From Stenopsyche tienmushanensis (taxonomy: Eukaryota; Arthropoda; Insecta; Trichoptera; Stenopsychidae): DNA of 64,000 nucleotides. Below, piece by piece: positions 33,831 to 44,875 of this stretch. Position 1 is the stretch's first letter. Each line of letters opens with the position of its first letter. Below the pieces are notes generated by a model, which had not been told where the DNA came from, searched no databases, and saw only the letters and a program-made list of their open reading frames with translations. The translations under genes and the position numbers were made by a program. The stretch covers positions 372,001 through 436,000 of the forward strand of contig WACJ01000530.1 of NCBI GenBank assembly GCA_008973525.1. Reading direction: 5' to 3'.

Positions 33831-34597
33831 AAAGCGGAAAGAAATGTCATTTTTTTGTTATTTGTAGAAAAAAATTATTTTAATAAAAGTTGTACAATAT
33901 TACTCGATTAAATCATTTTCATTGTTATTTATAATTTCCCTCCACAGATTAAGTAGCTTTTTAATGCCTCTTTCGTAACATTCAGCCGGTTTTCCACTAC
34001 AGTTAGAATCCAAATGATTTACCACCAAACACAAACAAGGACCTTTTTCAAAGATAATGACGCTCAAAGGATATAAACAGGTATTTGATTTGAAGAAAGC
34101 CACTGTTTTTTCCTTCTTGGACTGTTGTATAAGACTCATTTCACATCCCCAGTAACGATCTTTTTTAAAAATGGATCGGTTTCATACCTGGACAACAGCG
34201 ATGATCCGTTATTCCAAGACCGTTGATGACAACTCGTGCGGTACCCAAATTCCCTGTCTTTTAAAATGGTCTTTTACTGTCGACCAGGCAAAGCCGATGT
34301 CTAGCGATAAATCCTGTATTGTTTTTCGAGGATCAGATTCTACCAGAGAATTTAATGCGTCATCATCGATTATTGGAGGTCGTTCTGATTTTGGTTTATT
34401 TTTCAAATTTCTGTCGCCACTTTTGAATTTTTTGAAGCATCTATGGCATTTTCGAATATGCAATGTGTTGCCATATGTATCACAGATGCTCTGGGTAGCC
34501 TCTTTTGCTTTTAATCCTTGATCGAATAAAAACAACAAACAAAATCGCAAATGATGGCAAAGACGCAACCAAAAAAAATGACATTTCTTTCCGCTTT
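33831..34597 (-). mobile_element. internally deleted mariner element with terminal inverted repeats
   Basis: The ends 33831-33857 and 34570-34597 are inverted copies beginning 'aaagcggaaagaaatgtcat', differing by one T in the following T run. The element is about 767 bp against about 1.3 kb for a full mariner. It encodes a broken transposase on the minus strand. I could not see a clean TA duplication at the outer edges. Confidence 0.75.
33900..34568 (-). pseudogene. mariner transposase pseudogene
   Basis: The first frame (34568 down to 34209) gives HLRFCLLFLFDQGLKAKEAT followed by ICDTYGNTL, KSERPPIIDDDAL, WSTVKDHFKRQG and WVPHELS, the mariner DNA-binding domain. After a frameshift the chain resumes as DPFLKKIVTGDVK, stop, VLYNSPRRKKQWLS. 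This is the block with the first catalytic Asp (usual VTGDEKW). The 'VLVCVWW' start of the next block is then followed by a gap that removes the remaining catalytic residues. The C-terminus (KKLLNLWREIINNNENDLIE) is kept. Several stops and the deletion exclude activity. Confidence 0.8.
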
Positions 34598-36040
34598 ATC
34601 TAATATAAGGAATCTATTTAGTTATTCTGTTTCTGGAAGTTAATGTTCAATAAAATTCCTGTTTAGCCTCCCACGATCTGATTCATCCAACTTATACATG
34701 ACGATGATCACAAGTCAAAAGCGTTCATATGAGATGGAGTTCAGTTTCGTGGGCCAAAATGAACGCAGTGGCGAACAAACCAACAAAAATTTGATCCGCT
34801 TGATTTACAACAAAATTTTCTCAACCCATTCCCAGTATAAATATCAGTCGGCTGCCATTGCACACATGTCTGCTTATATTGAAGCACACATTGTTTAATT
34901 TTTTTTTCAATAAGAAAGCCTCAAATTTGAATATTTTATTCAAATCATGCACATTAACGTCGTATTGAAGTCAGTAAATTTTTGATATTTATGCAAATTT
35001 AAATGAATATTGCATACGATAGTGATTTTAACGAGCGAAATTAATGAGTTATGAAATCGTTTCGAAATCGGATGCATATTTTACATAATGAAATACATTT
35101 TTATTGCCATTTTTGCATATTTACTTTAATAAAATGCATGTTTACAATTTCATTTCATCGAATTAAATTCATTTGTAAAATGTTCATTCGATGCAAATGG
35201 CAACAATAATGATAATCAGGGTTGCCAAAATTTTTTTGTTGGCAATTAAATAAATTCGAATGAAGTCATGGCCGCATACGAAGGTTCAACAATTCGATCC
35301 TTCAAAACACATGTCTTCGACCGTTATAAATCTTCATTTTCAATAGGCAGCACTTGTTCAAACAACAAATAAAGCACCCAACACACATGCATTATACACA
35401 TTGTCCCCTTTATATGCTGATAATAATATATAATCTGGGATAGAACCCCAGGTATTGAATTAGAGTAGGTCAAATTTAAACGGCTGACATGGATTCGAAC
35501 CATCGGCCTGCGACTCCACATGTTAATCCACGCCGGCTTTCGATGTTGCGTTACACATTCCGCTAAGTGTTATGTCTTTTGAGACAACCACGACAATTAC
35601 TCCAGTTTCAGGCGAAATGGCGTAAAAGTAGCGTACCGCACGCGTAATTAATCACGAGCTTAATCGTCAATGTATAACTGATGATTACATTGACAGCTCG
35701 ATGAAACGTCCGATGCAAAAAGTTTGACACTCTAAAAAGATGCGCTGCCAAATCAACGAATTGCCGATTCACCGTCTAATTATCGTACAGCCTGTAATGT
35801 ATTATATCACGCTATGCGGCAATTGAAAATAAATACAAGCGTTGAAAATAAAGCGCAACGCAACATGTGCGTGCATACTCTCTGTCTCTATGAATCACAC
35901 GAGGCACAGCGTGTAAGTGCATACTCATCAAAGGAAATATACACAATAAATTTGAAATTATTTTGAGTCTTTTTTTTACAAAAAAATAAATATTTTGGAT
36001 TAATCTGTGTTTTTTTTAAAGAGGTAGCAGCCTTTTACAA
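34598..36040. other. non-coding stretch, with one possible SINE remnant
   Basis: Unassigned frames only. The minus-strand GGTTCGAATCC at 35491-35501 is a perfect B-box preceded by GGCGTGGATTAACATGTGG, which is weakly A-box-like, so a tRNA-derived SINE head is possible. 'gtgcatactctctg' near 35876 is shared with 17.5 and 45.9 kb. Confidence 0.35.
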
Positions 36041-36043
36041 CAC

Positions 36044-36349
36044 GGTTGACATGATATCTCAAGTTTTATTTAGGCAATCTAATTAAAATTTTGCTTAAAC
36101 GTTCTATATATAATCTTATATCGTTCCTACCAGATTTATATCAAAGTTTTATTTTTAACTGTTAAAAAAATATTAAAACTCTTAAAAATAAATTCAAAAA
36201 TGTTTTTTTTATTAAACAATCACCATTTTGCCAAAAATAAAATGATTTTTACCCGATGAGGTAGGGACTGTATCGACATTTTTATAGATTGATAATATTT
36301 TTTTAAAAATATATTTTAGATGACCAAAAGGGTTAAAATCGTGTCAACC
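36044..36349 (+). repeat. ~305-bp GGTTGACA repeat, full length
   Basis: It starts 'ggttgacatgatatctcaag' and ends 'aaaatcgtgtcaacc'. External flanks 'ttacaacac' and 'aagacacacccag' match those of other copies, again showing that conservation continues past the inverted repeats. Confidence 0.65.
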
Positions 36350-36849
36350 AAGACACACCCAGTTTTTCATCAACTTTTAAAAAGTCTATAACTTTTCTAT
36401 TATATTGAAGACATTAACAGTTTCAATTGTCGAGGCCATCTTTTAATTGTAATTCAGCCAACAGATGGACACACAATCTTCGCTCATTTTGATCGAATTC
36501 AATTTGTATCCCGCAAAAAATCGAAGAATTAACTGAATTCTCGCAATACAGTTAGGAGTTCAATGGGAGTGATTTGCAAAATGCTACATTGTTATTTAAA
36601 AGCACAATAAAGCTGTTCATTGTGGTCCTTAACGAGTTACATCATTGTCTTTGAATTTTGCTTAGTAAGCAGAATGTTCAGCACTTATTACGGTAACGTT
36701 AATCTTCAATTTCGTATAGAGCTCTCGTGTACTGTGCAAGTATAATTCAATTCCGTCGAAGTGAACAAGATCACAATTTAATTATGTATTTGGATCTAAT
36801 AGATTTGCTGCAGAGTAGGGATTCTCTCCTTTTAGTTCATTATTTTGAC
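36350..36849. other. non-coding stretch, nothing recognised
   Basis: No gene or repeat was matched. Confidence 0.35.
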
Positions 36850-36930
36850 TATTCATTTGTCGCTAGGTGCTAATTCATCGTATCAGCGATCCGAAAGGCG
36901 GACCGGTTGCGCACATAGACCTTGAGAAGC
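36850..36930 (+). mobile_element. short LINE ORF2 3'-end fragment
   Basis: 'catcgtatcagcgatccgaa' and 'ggcggaccggttgcgcaca' match the SGPKSGP-coding module. It is directly followed by a CTACCGGTG-family repeat. Confidence 0.55.
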
Positions 36931-36944
36931 AACCCTAGTGGCAA

Positions 36945-37215
36945 GAGCATACAGTAACTGTCTAATCTATGCATACATATATGTTTTTCAAATTGTTATA
37001 TTAATCTTTTCCTCTACCGGTGATGTATTTACTACACTTCGACTCTAATAATGGGAATATCGATATGAAATATAATAGATACGGCCTTCAGAATTTTTGT
37101 ATTCTTCCGTAATATAATCACGAATCACATCAAAGTATTATAGTGTGTAAGTATTCATCTGCAGCTACGGAAATAAATAATTTGTCTGGAAATCGGGAAT
37201 TTTGCGAGTATTAGT
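36945..37215 (+). repeat. CTACCGGTG-family interspersed repeat
   Basis: The blocks run from 'agtaactgtctaatctatgc' through 'ctaccggtgatgtatttact' to 'ggaaatcgggaattttgcga'. It is nearly full length. Confidence 0.65.
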
Positions 37216-37439
37216 CTGTTAAATTACGAAACACTCGATGCTTTAATATTACTTCGGGCATATTTTCAAAGTAACATTTGAATTTTTTAGTGTTTTATTT
37301 ATCTATTTTTAAATTGTACTTTTATCTTTTCTTAAATAAATAAAATTCTTTCGCCTTCGAGTTATTTTTTATATTAAACAAATGGACTTATTAGTAATAT
37401 ATGCCCAAACATCATCTGCGTCTATGAACTGATCTCGAG

Positions 37440-37560
37440 TCGGGCCGTCCCGGATTACTGGACGAACGCGAGGCGCTATTTCATTGTGTCAGCGGTCCAG
37501 AACTTGGACCGGTTGGACACGGAAGCCTTGTGGCCATTCCCTCTAATTTTACGGCGTTCA
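37440..37560 (+). mobile_element. LINE fragment of an internally deleted sub-family
   Basis: 'gattactggacg' (encoding the DYWTS region) runs straight into 'gtgtcagcggtccagaactt' and 'ggaccggttggacacgg', skipping the TGHG...CC region present at 61.5 kb. The copy at 60.1 kb shows the same arrangement, so the deletion predates their spread. Confidence 0.55.
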
Positions 37561-37850
37561 CGCACGACACCTTTTTTGCGCACAGCTTTCTCATGTACAA
37601 ATTTTCAGTCAATATGCGAAGTACAGCATTTTTTGAAATGCTTATGATGTCTACTAGCTCTCATTTGCCGGTCCTCCAATATCATTTTCTGGATTTTTTT
37701 CACCATTACTGGCATGGTCACCTCAATTAATTGACCACTGCGATGTTGATCTTGGCAGCTCGTACGGCCTCGTTTAAACTCTGCCACTCATTTTGTATTA
37801 TTGTAAATGAAGGAGCAGACTCCCTTAAAGCATAATCTAGCTCAGCTTTG
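37555..37850 (-). pseudogene. mariner transposase fragment
   Basis: On the minus strand it reads YALRESAPSFTIIQNEW, then (after a frameshift) MAEFKRGRTSCQDQHRSGQL, IEVTMPVMVKKIQKMILEDR, and later NLYMRKLCAK. These match the mariner N-terminal half (LRESAPSFTTIQKWVAEFKRG...RSGRPIEVTTPEMVxKIHDMVLEDR...LxMRKLCARWVP). It is a different mariner lineage from the element at 34 kb. It has been truncated next to a LINE fragment. Confidence 0.7.
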
Positions 37851-39047
37851 ATATTGATTGAATTGAGACCGTTCAAGTGTTATATCGACTGAGTACATTT
37901 GGGACTACCATCATATTTTATTGTCTGTATCACATGCTATCATCCTCCGAGATCATTACGGCTTTTGAACATTTCTCGTTCAGGGTTGTCACAAAACTAT
38001 ATTTTAATATTTTTTACACGCCGTTTAAATTGGTTATTTTTTAGGGTTGTCTAAATTTACAAGTCATCAATATGTATCCATAGCATAATAATTTTTAGAT
38101 ATTCAAAAATATTGGTTTTTGTACCAGAAAACATTTTTTACAAATTTTGCGGCATATTTCTTGATTGAAATTCCTAACAAATTAAGGTTTTGTAAACCTT
38201 ATACGCATTACGCTTCATGATTTAACCATATACAAATACAATAATTCAATAATAGTTTCTCTTCAAGTCCAATTGATTTATTATCAGAGAGTACTGAGCA
38301 GAATTCGATTAGTGGAACAGGTCGCGGTTTGCGTACTGAAGTACTGGAAATTTATTTGCACATTCATTGATGCGTTGCCGGTTGCGTTAATAACGAGCTG
38401 TCAATTTTGTATAAAAGCATGCTTGTTATAGCAATTTCGAAATTTTCACATCACCATCGGTGAATTTCTACAGTTGGACCGACGGAGGAAACTGAGCTTA
38501 TATAAAAACATCCAATATTTCATGACTGAAAGCCAAAAGGTTGATGACTTCCGAAGAAACGGCTGAATAATTACACATCTTTTGAGCCATATTCCAACCG
38601 AGAACATTGAATAGTTATGTCAGATAAATATTCATGATTCAATTAGCATGTGTGGAGTTGACTTATACAAATTTCACTGTCACGTCATGCCAGTCTTGAA
38701 TATTTTAAAATTCGTTTTTAAATCACACAATTAATTAAAGTTCATCCAATGCCCTGAGCATTGACAGATAACTTCATCAAATCATCAATTTTTACAGTGA
38801 AAAGCATAATATCTTCTGGAGTTCATCATTATTAAAAGGCTGTGTCAAGATAAATGTAGCTAGGCATCTATGATAGACACGGGTAAGTAGAGGATCTTGA
38901 CCCATATCCTAGCCTCAGCGTATTTGAGGTCTTCCGATGCGTCTGTTTCCACTTGGTTTCAAATCTAATATAGCTTGGGGGACTCTATGAGCCGACATCT
39001 GCATCATATCGCCTGCCCAATGCCCAATGAATTGTAATATTTTACAA
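37851..39047. other. non-coding stretch, nothing recognised
   Basis: No gene, RNA or matched repeat was found. Confidence 0.35.
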
Positions 39048-39212
39048 TATTTGGACGTGTAGGGGTACCTTTACAGCACGACCTGTACGAAAGTATGATG
39101 AGACGTAATAAATTCGTCTCTATCTGCGATTCAATAAACTCCGCACTCAATATGCGATGATAATCTTTCTTTGTCACTCGAGTCCATACGCAGCATATGC
39201 GGGATTCCTCTT
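39048..39212 (+). repeat. copy 1 of a GGACGTGTARGGG repeat
   Basis: Shares 'atttggacgtgta', 'cctttacagcac', 'atgatgagac' and 'ccgcac' blocks in order with 55354-55518. The class is unknown. Confidence 0.5.
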
Positions 39213-40124
39213 CAACGGGTTAAATGTACTTTTAAACGTTTTAACGCTATAATAAATAGCTTGTGATGTCTTTGAAAATATAGCATAAACGGATAAGTCA
39301 TGCTTCAACGCAGATTCAGCCAACAATGTGCTAACATGGACTAACTGCTTCATGTGCGGTATTATGCATATAGAGCGGAAAAAAATATGTTAGAAATTAA
39401 TTAATATAGCAAATGAATAGGTATAATAATAAACATGCATTGCAAAATTTTTATCCTTATCAATAATTGTTAAATACAATACAACAAGACAGCTTCAATT
39501 ATCGGCTTACACGTTCTCATATATTCTCACGTGTAATTTCGCAATGTCGGATGTATTCTGCACAGGAAAAGAAGATAACAAAAGAGAAAACTCTTCGATG
39601 CATCTTGGAGAATCTTCCTCTTCTTGGTTCCCATACCAGCTCTACAAACATTTATTTTTTCTTTGATTTTTCCCATTATTGTTTGTGATGCTTGGATGCA
39701 AAACCGACGCTTGTTTTGATTTTATCGCTTTGGAAGTGCGTATTAACCCTTAGGCGCGGCACGTGTGCGTGCCAAATTGATTAATGGCACTCCGGCGAAT
39801 TCCACTTGTTTCTTCGGTGCTTAATAACTTTATTTGGTCGTGTTTAACGCTTTGTTGATCGATACCGTGATATTTGTATTGTGATGAAATCGTTTCATGA
39901 GTGGCACGCGATAATACAATTTACATTCACCGGTCTCACCGTGACCACAGACGTGCCAAACCTCGACCGACAAGATTGTCAAAGATTCATTGATACAACA
40001 TAGCATTTTTATACACTAACCACATTTGATCAAATTTAAGTAAGATATAGGTTCAAACACGCTAATACTTAGCGTCGAGTGGTCATTTTGCGCTCTGAGC
40101 AAGTGGAAAGCCTTGTAAATACTA
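39213..40124. other. non-coding stretch, nothing firmly recognised
   Basis: 'attaacccttaggcgcggcacgtg' around 39744-39767 resembles a piggyBac-type TTAACCCTT terminus with a GGCACG core, also seen near 8500. No second end was found. Confidence 0.35.
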
Positions 40125-40345
40125 AAATTATGCTATCTAAGGATTATGTGTCCAACCGGTCCGCTTTTAAGACCGCTGAAACGTCGAATAAACGCACCCC
40201 GAGATCAGAAAAAAACCTAATCAAATGTAGCAAAGCCCTAAACTACCCGTATTCTATGAATAACCGGGACGTCCATTAATAACGCCCATCCTATTCGTTT
40301 TGTCGATGAGTTTTACATGATCCCAATAGGATCCCAGTCTTTATG
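40125..40345 (-). mobile_element. LINE 3'-end fragment with flanking composite
   Basis: It contains 'tgtgtccaaccggtccgctt', 'cccgtattctatgaataacc' and 'gggacgtcca'. The downstream 'cccatcctattcgttttg' to 'aataggatcccagtc' is shared with 42082-42395. The two are diverged copies of one composite. Confidence 0.55.
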
Positions 40346-40483
40346 AATCCAAACTCAGGCAAACAGAAATAACTCTTATTATAAAGATATTGGTCGATCT
40401 CGGCTGCTAAATCGGCTACTAAATCGAGACATTTTCGCTGAAATCTAGACGCTTGGAAACAGTGGCGTAACTACTAATTGGCG

Positions 40484-40795
40484 AGCTTAGACGACGCCTA
40501 GGGGCAGTGACTGTCTAATCTATGTATACATATATTCAGTGCATATATAATATGTTTTTCAAATTGTTATATTAATCTTTCCCTCTACCGGTGATGTATT
40601 TACTACACATCGACTCTAATAATGGGAATATCGATATGAAATATAATAGATACGGGCTTCAGACTTTTTCGTATTCCTCCGTAATATAATTACGAATCAC
40701 ATCAAAGTATAATAGTATAAAAATATTCATCAGCAGCGACAGAAATAAATAATTTGTCGGGAAATCGGGAATTTTGCGAGTTTTAATCCGTGTCA
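40484..40795 (+). repeat. CTACCGGTG-family repeat, longest copy
   Basis: It starts 'ggcgagcttagacgacgcct' and runs through all family blocks to 'gggaattttgcgagttttaa'. The hairpin-ended repeat follows immediately, so insertion of one next to the other, or a compound element, is possible. Confidence 0.7.
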
Positions 40796-40930
40796 ATTTA
40801 ATAGCGCCATCTTCTGTGGTGTTGCAGATAAGCTGCGTTTGAATGTATGACACTGATCGTTGGATAGCCTTGGATGCGGGAGGACGTCCTTCCCGCATCC
40901 AGATATCTCTCTTGTGATTAATAATTAGGT
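40796..40930 (+). repeat. hairpin-ended interspersed repeat
   Basis: 'atttaatagcgccatcttct' and 'gttggatagccttgg', then the stem 'tgcgggaggacg' / 'ccttcccgca' and 'tctctc'. It has good agreement with 50.3 and 62.3 kb. Confidence 0.6.
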
Positions 40931-42081
40931 TTTCATTAGAAAAATTGATTATATTGTGCCACCCTAAACATTGAAGCGAGTTCTATTCTTACATCCGCTT
41001 TCTCTATCCAAATAGCTATTAGTTTAGATCAAACATATAACACCTTAAGTGCCCAAAAACAAATAACCATGAAATCGAATTGGCTCCAAAACACAAGCTT
41101 TATCACCGCAATAAAATACCCAAACTGATCTACTTTTTTAACGGCCGCCATTATTTCGATTATTCCCTCCTTTCGGGCGTGCCGTAATTTTTTTTATAAA
41201 TTACCAGCTCCGAAAAAAGCATTTCTCCCTGCCAGTTTACTTTTACTTTAAAACGCGTTATCGTGGCAAATTGGCCGGCAGACTTTTAACCGAGACAGTT
41301 AGGTTTAACCGCCGCCCGAAGATCAAATGGACCGGCCGAAAATAATTTAACCCACTTTCACCCGGTCTCCGTGAAAAGCCGTCACGATGATAACGTGTGT
41401 GTGTGCGTCCGAAACGTGACAAAATGATTTGGTCACTCATCGTATTTTATTAATTCCGTCACGGTACACGATCCTAATCCGGGATTTCCCCGGCATCATA
41501 TGCATTAATACTTTATTTTTTAATCCAAATATTAATCTAAAAATAAAAACTCACCGAATGAATGAAAACAGTTAATCAATTATTCGTGTACGACGTGACT
41601 TTATAAAGAGGCTTATGGACCAAAGTACAGTTTGCCTCTGCCATATGCTTTGCTAATTATGAACGAATAGCTTTAATAAAAATATTTGCAATAAAAACAC
41701 TAAACTTATCAATAATAATGATTTATTTCGCTGAAAAATGATGTATGATGTGATTGCCTTTATATCAGCTCGCATAGCATGTATTATAGATTTTAATATG
41801 GATTTATTGTAGATTTGCATGTGCGTTATTAAAATCTTGGCTTTAACGACGCGGCTCATTCGTGCGTTACCCGTCGCGTGAATGTTTATGCATAAAATCA
41901 ATTGGATTTGCAGAATCGAAAGTGATTTTTTTATCGAACGAATGCCTGTGAAGCGCATAGCGTTATACACGGATTCACGAACGTACGGATTTGTGCATTA
42001 ATCGCTTGAGCGCCAACGTCCTAATGGCGAGCCTCAATTTATGCTAGGCTAAAGATGAATAGATATATATATATATATTTA
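40931..42081. other. non-coding stretch, nothing recognised
   Basis: Minus frames at 41258-41440 and 41653-41970 show no domain. A short TA dinucleotide run lies at 42061-42078. Confidence 0.35.
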
Positions 42082-42395
42082 GCGCAAGGATTATGTGTCC
42101 AATCGGTCCACCTTTCAAACCGCTGATTCAACGAATGAGCGCCTTGCAATCAGTGGCCATGCCCACAGAACAAGGTTTGCGTCCATGACGGATCTCCGCA
42201 TGGGCACTCGAGATCAGGGAACACCTAAATGTAGCGAAGCCCTAAAGCACCCGTATCCTGTGACGAACAGGGACGTCCAGTAATCTGGAGCGACCTTGCG
42301 ACATCTCAGGAGCCTAATCCTACCTTGTAATAGCCATCCTATTCGTTTTTCTGATGAGTTTTAAATGCTCTCAATAGGATCCCAGTCTACTATAA
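42082..42395 (-). mobile_element. LINE ORF2 C-terminal fragment with flanking composite
   Basis: The minus strand gives YWTSLFVTGYGCF, equivalent to YWTSQFSTGHGRF at 61.6 kb, followed after frameshifts by the 'CKALIR' module. This shows that the small dispersed modules and the longer RNase H-end fragment belong to one LINE. Confidence 0.65.
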
Positions 42396-42549
42396 ATCCT
42401 CGATGTGGATTTTGTTGGTTTTGGATCTGGACAATTTGCAAGTACACATTCCAATGAGCAAAAATATAATTTATCCTATAGTCAACATACTGTTCTAATA
42501 GATACAAGCGAAAAAAAGTGTTGCATTGCATTTTAATTCAATAATACTA

Positions 42550-42645
42550 ACGATGAAAAAATATGTCGAATGACATTCGACTTGAGATCCATGCGGTAAA
42601 GAACGATGTCGAATGAGACTCGACATAGGACCGGAATGGGTTAAC
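42550..42645 (-). repeat. piggyBac-like terminus with inner palindromes
   Basis: Read in reverse from TTAA: TTAACCCATTCCGGTCCTAT then 'gtcgag'. Further in are two short inverted pairs, 'tgtcgaatgacattcgac' at about 42563 and 'gtcgaatgagactcgac' at about 42608. piggyBac-type ends usually combine a TTAACCC tip with an inner repeat. No second end was found. Confidence 0.45.
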
Positions 42646-42671
42646 AATAGAAAAAAAATTGCACTATTTTA

Positions 42672-42790
42672 GGCGCAATGTGTCAATTTAACAGCACCAA
42701 CTTCTGTGGCGTTGCGGATACACTGTATAACGACACCGTTGTTGATTGGGTGATGATGCGCAGGATCCGGGAATCATCAGGAGAGGCTCC
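42672..42790 (+). repeat. partial hairpin-ended interspersed repeat
   Basis: 'tttaacagcaccaacttctg' and 'gttgcggata...gacacc' match the 5' half of the copies at 40.8 and 62.3 kb. The terminal hairpin is missing. Confidence 0.5.
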
Positions 42791-44560
42791 TATTTCATTT
42801 TACAAGATCAATATACACCTAAAAACATTTATGAAGATGTGTTCGACAATTCCCCAGTGTTTCGTTATAGTCAGATGAATGGTGTAGGAATGTATACGAG
42901 ACAAACATACATTCAGACATTTTGGCATACGTTTTTCGGTTTACTATCTTCCACCTGCTAACTGACTTTGACCCGATACACTTTCCCTTGTGGTGTGACT
43001 CTTATGCATGTGACTCAAATAAGTCCATCTGCTTCAAGCTTTCCAAAATTTTGGCCAGAGATACTTTGTTTTTGGGCGCTCTGTCACAATCTGGATCATC
43101 CAATTTTGCACTGCGCTTATTAAAATGCAAGAGCCGTGGTCGAAGAAACGAGTTCCGGCGTCGGCGACTTTCATTCATCTCCGATCAGATAAAGACCAAC
43201 AAGTATATTAATGAGGAGCTGCGATTCAGGTGATTTTTTTTACCGAGTGTACACTTTGTTTTTCTGGCACAATGACATTTACTTTCGATCACGTTCACCA
43301 TTCAATGTCCTTGTCCGTGAGGAATTATAACAATCTCCGCGATATGTCACAGTGTGACACAGTCATCCTGGACTTTGTCTCAATCCTGATTGAATTCTTC
43401 GACACAAAAAGTCGACACGTGTCAGCTTCAAAATTACATCACTATATGTTACAATGTATTTAAGTACAATCGGTTTATTTAAAAGGTTTAATTGCAGGGT
43501 TTGCTTCTTGTATGAATATTGCGCTATCGGGAAGTGATCACTTTCTTTCGGCCGTGGTCAAGAAGTTGGGCAGCTATTATTTTAATCTGTGGCCATATAA
43601 TGGTCCATGGTAGCGCAGGTGAATGTAACTCAACCAGGCCATTCTCGTGTGCAAGATCTGATCAGGTAGATTGCAAAAAAAATTCAATACTATCAATATG
43701 TACATTCATGTCCATAAATTCGCAAAATAAATACTATTTAAGACACTTCTGACACCATTGTTGCGTCACGTCCGCCTAACATGCGAGTTGAGTAGTCTTC
43801 AATTAGTCTTCTTGCGATTTCGAAGAATCGCGGCGCGATGCGCTAAAATAGTATTAGGCGGCACGGTCTGAAATAGTGACCCCCAGCCAAAAAGTCGGCG
43901 GTAATAAACGACGGATTTTTTTTTTATCTACGCTACATTTAGTGTTAGAAGTGGGATCTAACCATCATATATGGGATCTTCTTAAATCGTTGGTAGTCTT
44001 CTTATAATCACTCTTATTTTCTGCATATAACATCTTTTTCCATAAATCATCTCACTTTCGTTTATCCATTTCAATTACCGCGAGCATCAAAAAATTACCA
44101 GCGTTTTTGCGACTCCAGTGACAGTGCGCAATTATGAAGACACGAAGAGTGTGAATTTGACAAAGAATAATTGACTATCATACCATTCTTGTGTTCGGCT
44201 AACGAATCCCATAACAGCACACCATTATTTATGTCGTTATTCAATTTGTTCAAAATAAAAGCAGTCACAAATCGCCGAGAGATTAACGTTTAGAAATTCG
44301 TCATTGTGTGGCGTCAATTATGTTGCAAAATCCATGTCGGATTTCAATTTTGCAATTTTCAAAATCGCCAAGCGTAAATATTGATTTTTTTTAAATTAAT
44401 CCCCAAGGGCTTAATTATGGTTATTCTCGAAAGAAAGCTGTGGTTCTTCACAAGCGCGAAAGTTTCTATTTCGTATTATTAAAACGTTTGGATTTAGGCA
44501 CGCGATGGGAGCACGATCCGTTTAATACCTTCAGCGGCACGGAAAGTGGCCCAAACTTAA
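42791..44560. other. non-coding stretch, unassigned frames
   Basis: A + frame of 103 codons at 42922-43233 and others to 43752 have a slightly higher GC content and basic segments, but no domain I can name. 'gtcagatgaatggtgtagga' near 42872 is a trace of the Helitron-like core in reverse. Confidence 0.35.
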
Positions 44561-44875
44561 TCCAATATATAAAAATGGGTTTTGTTCGTTCGAAATGCGC
44601 TGCCATACCGTTCATCAGATTGCAATTTAACTTCATCCATTTATTGCTAAGAATTCCGCGAGTAATATAAGCATAGTCTTATATATAAAAATCAATGTTT
44701 GTTTGTCCGTATTTAATGCGCTGCCATACCGTTCATTCGATTGCGATAAAACTTTGCCAACTTATTGTTTGCACTTGATCAAATAATATAGGCATACTAC
44801 AATTAACTTATAGTAGATCTTATATATAAAAATCAATGTTTGTATGTATGTTCATATTTATAATCTAAACAATTA
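44561..44875 (+). mobile_element. Helitron-like element with TC start
   Basis: It starts TCCAATATATAAAAATGGGT after AA. Units A and B follow, then the third segment 'aaaatcaatgtttgtatgta' and 'tgttcatattta'. This is one of the longer copies, but the CTRR end is not visible. Confidence 0.7.

Noticed and set aside
42922..43463. Short + frames with basic and hydrophobic segments as a small gene
   Set aside because: There is no start-site support, domain or splice structure. It could be an unrecognised transposon body, but I cannot show this.
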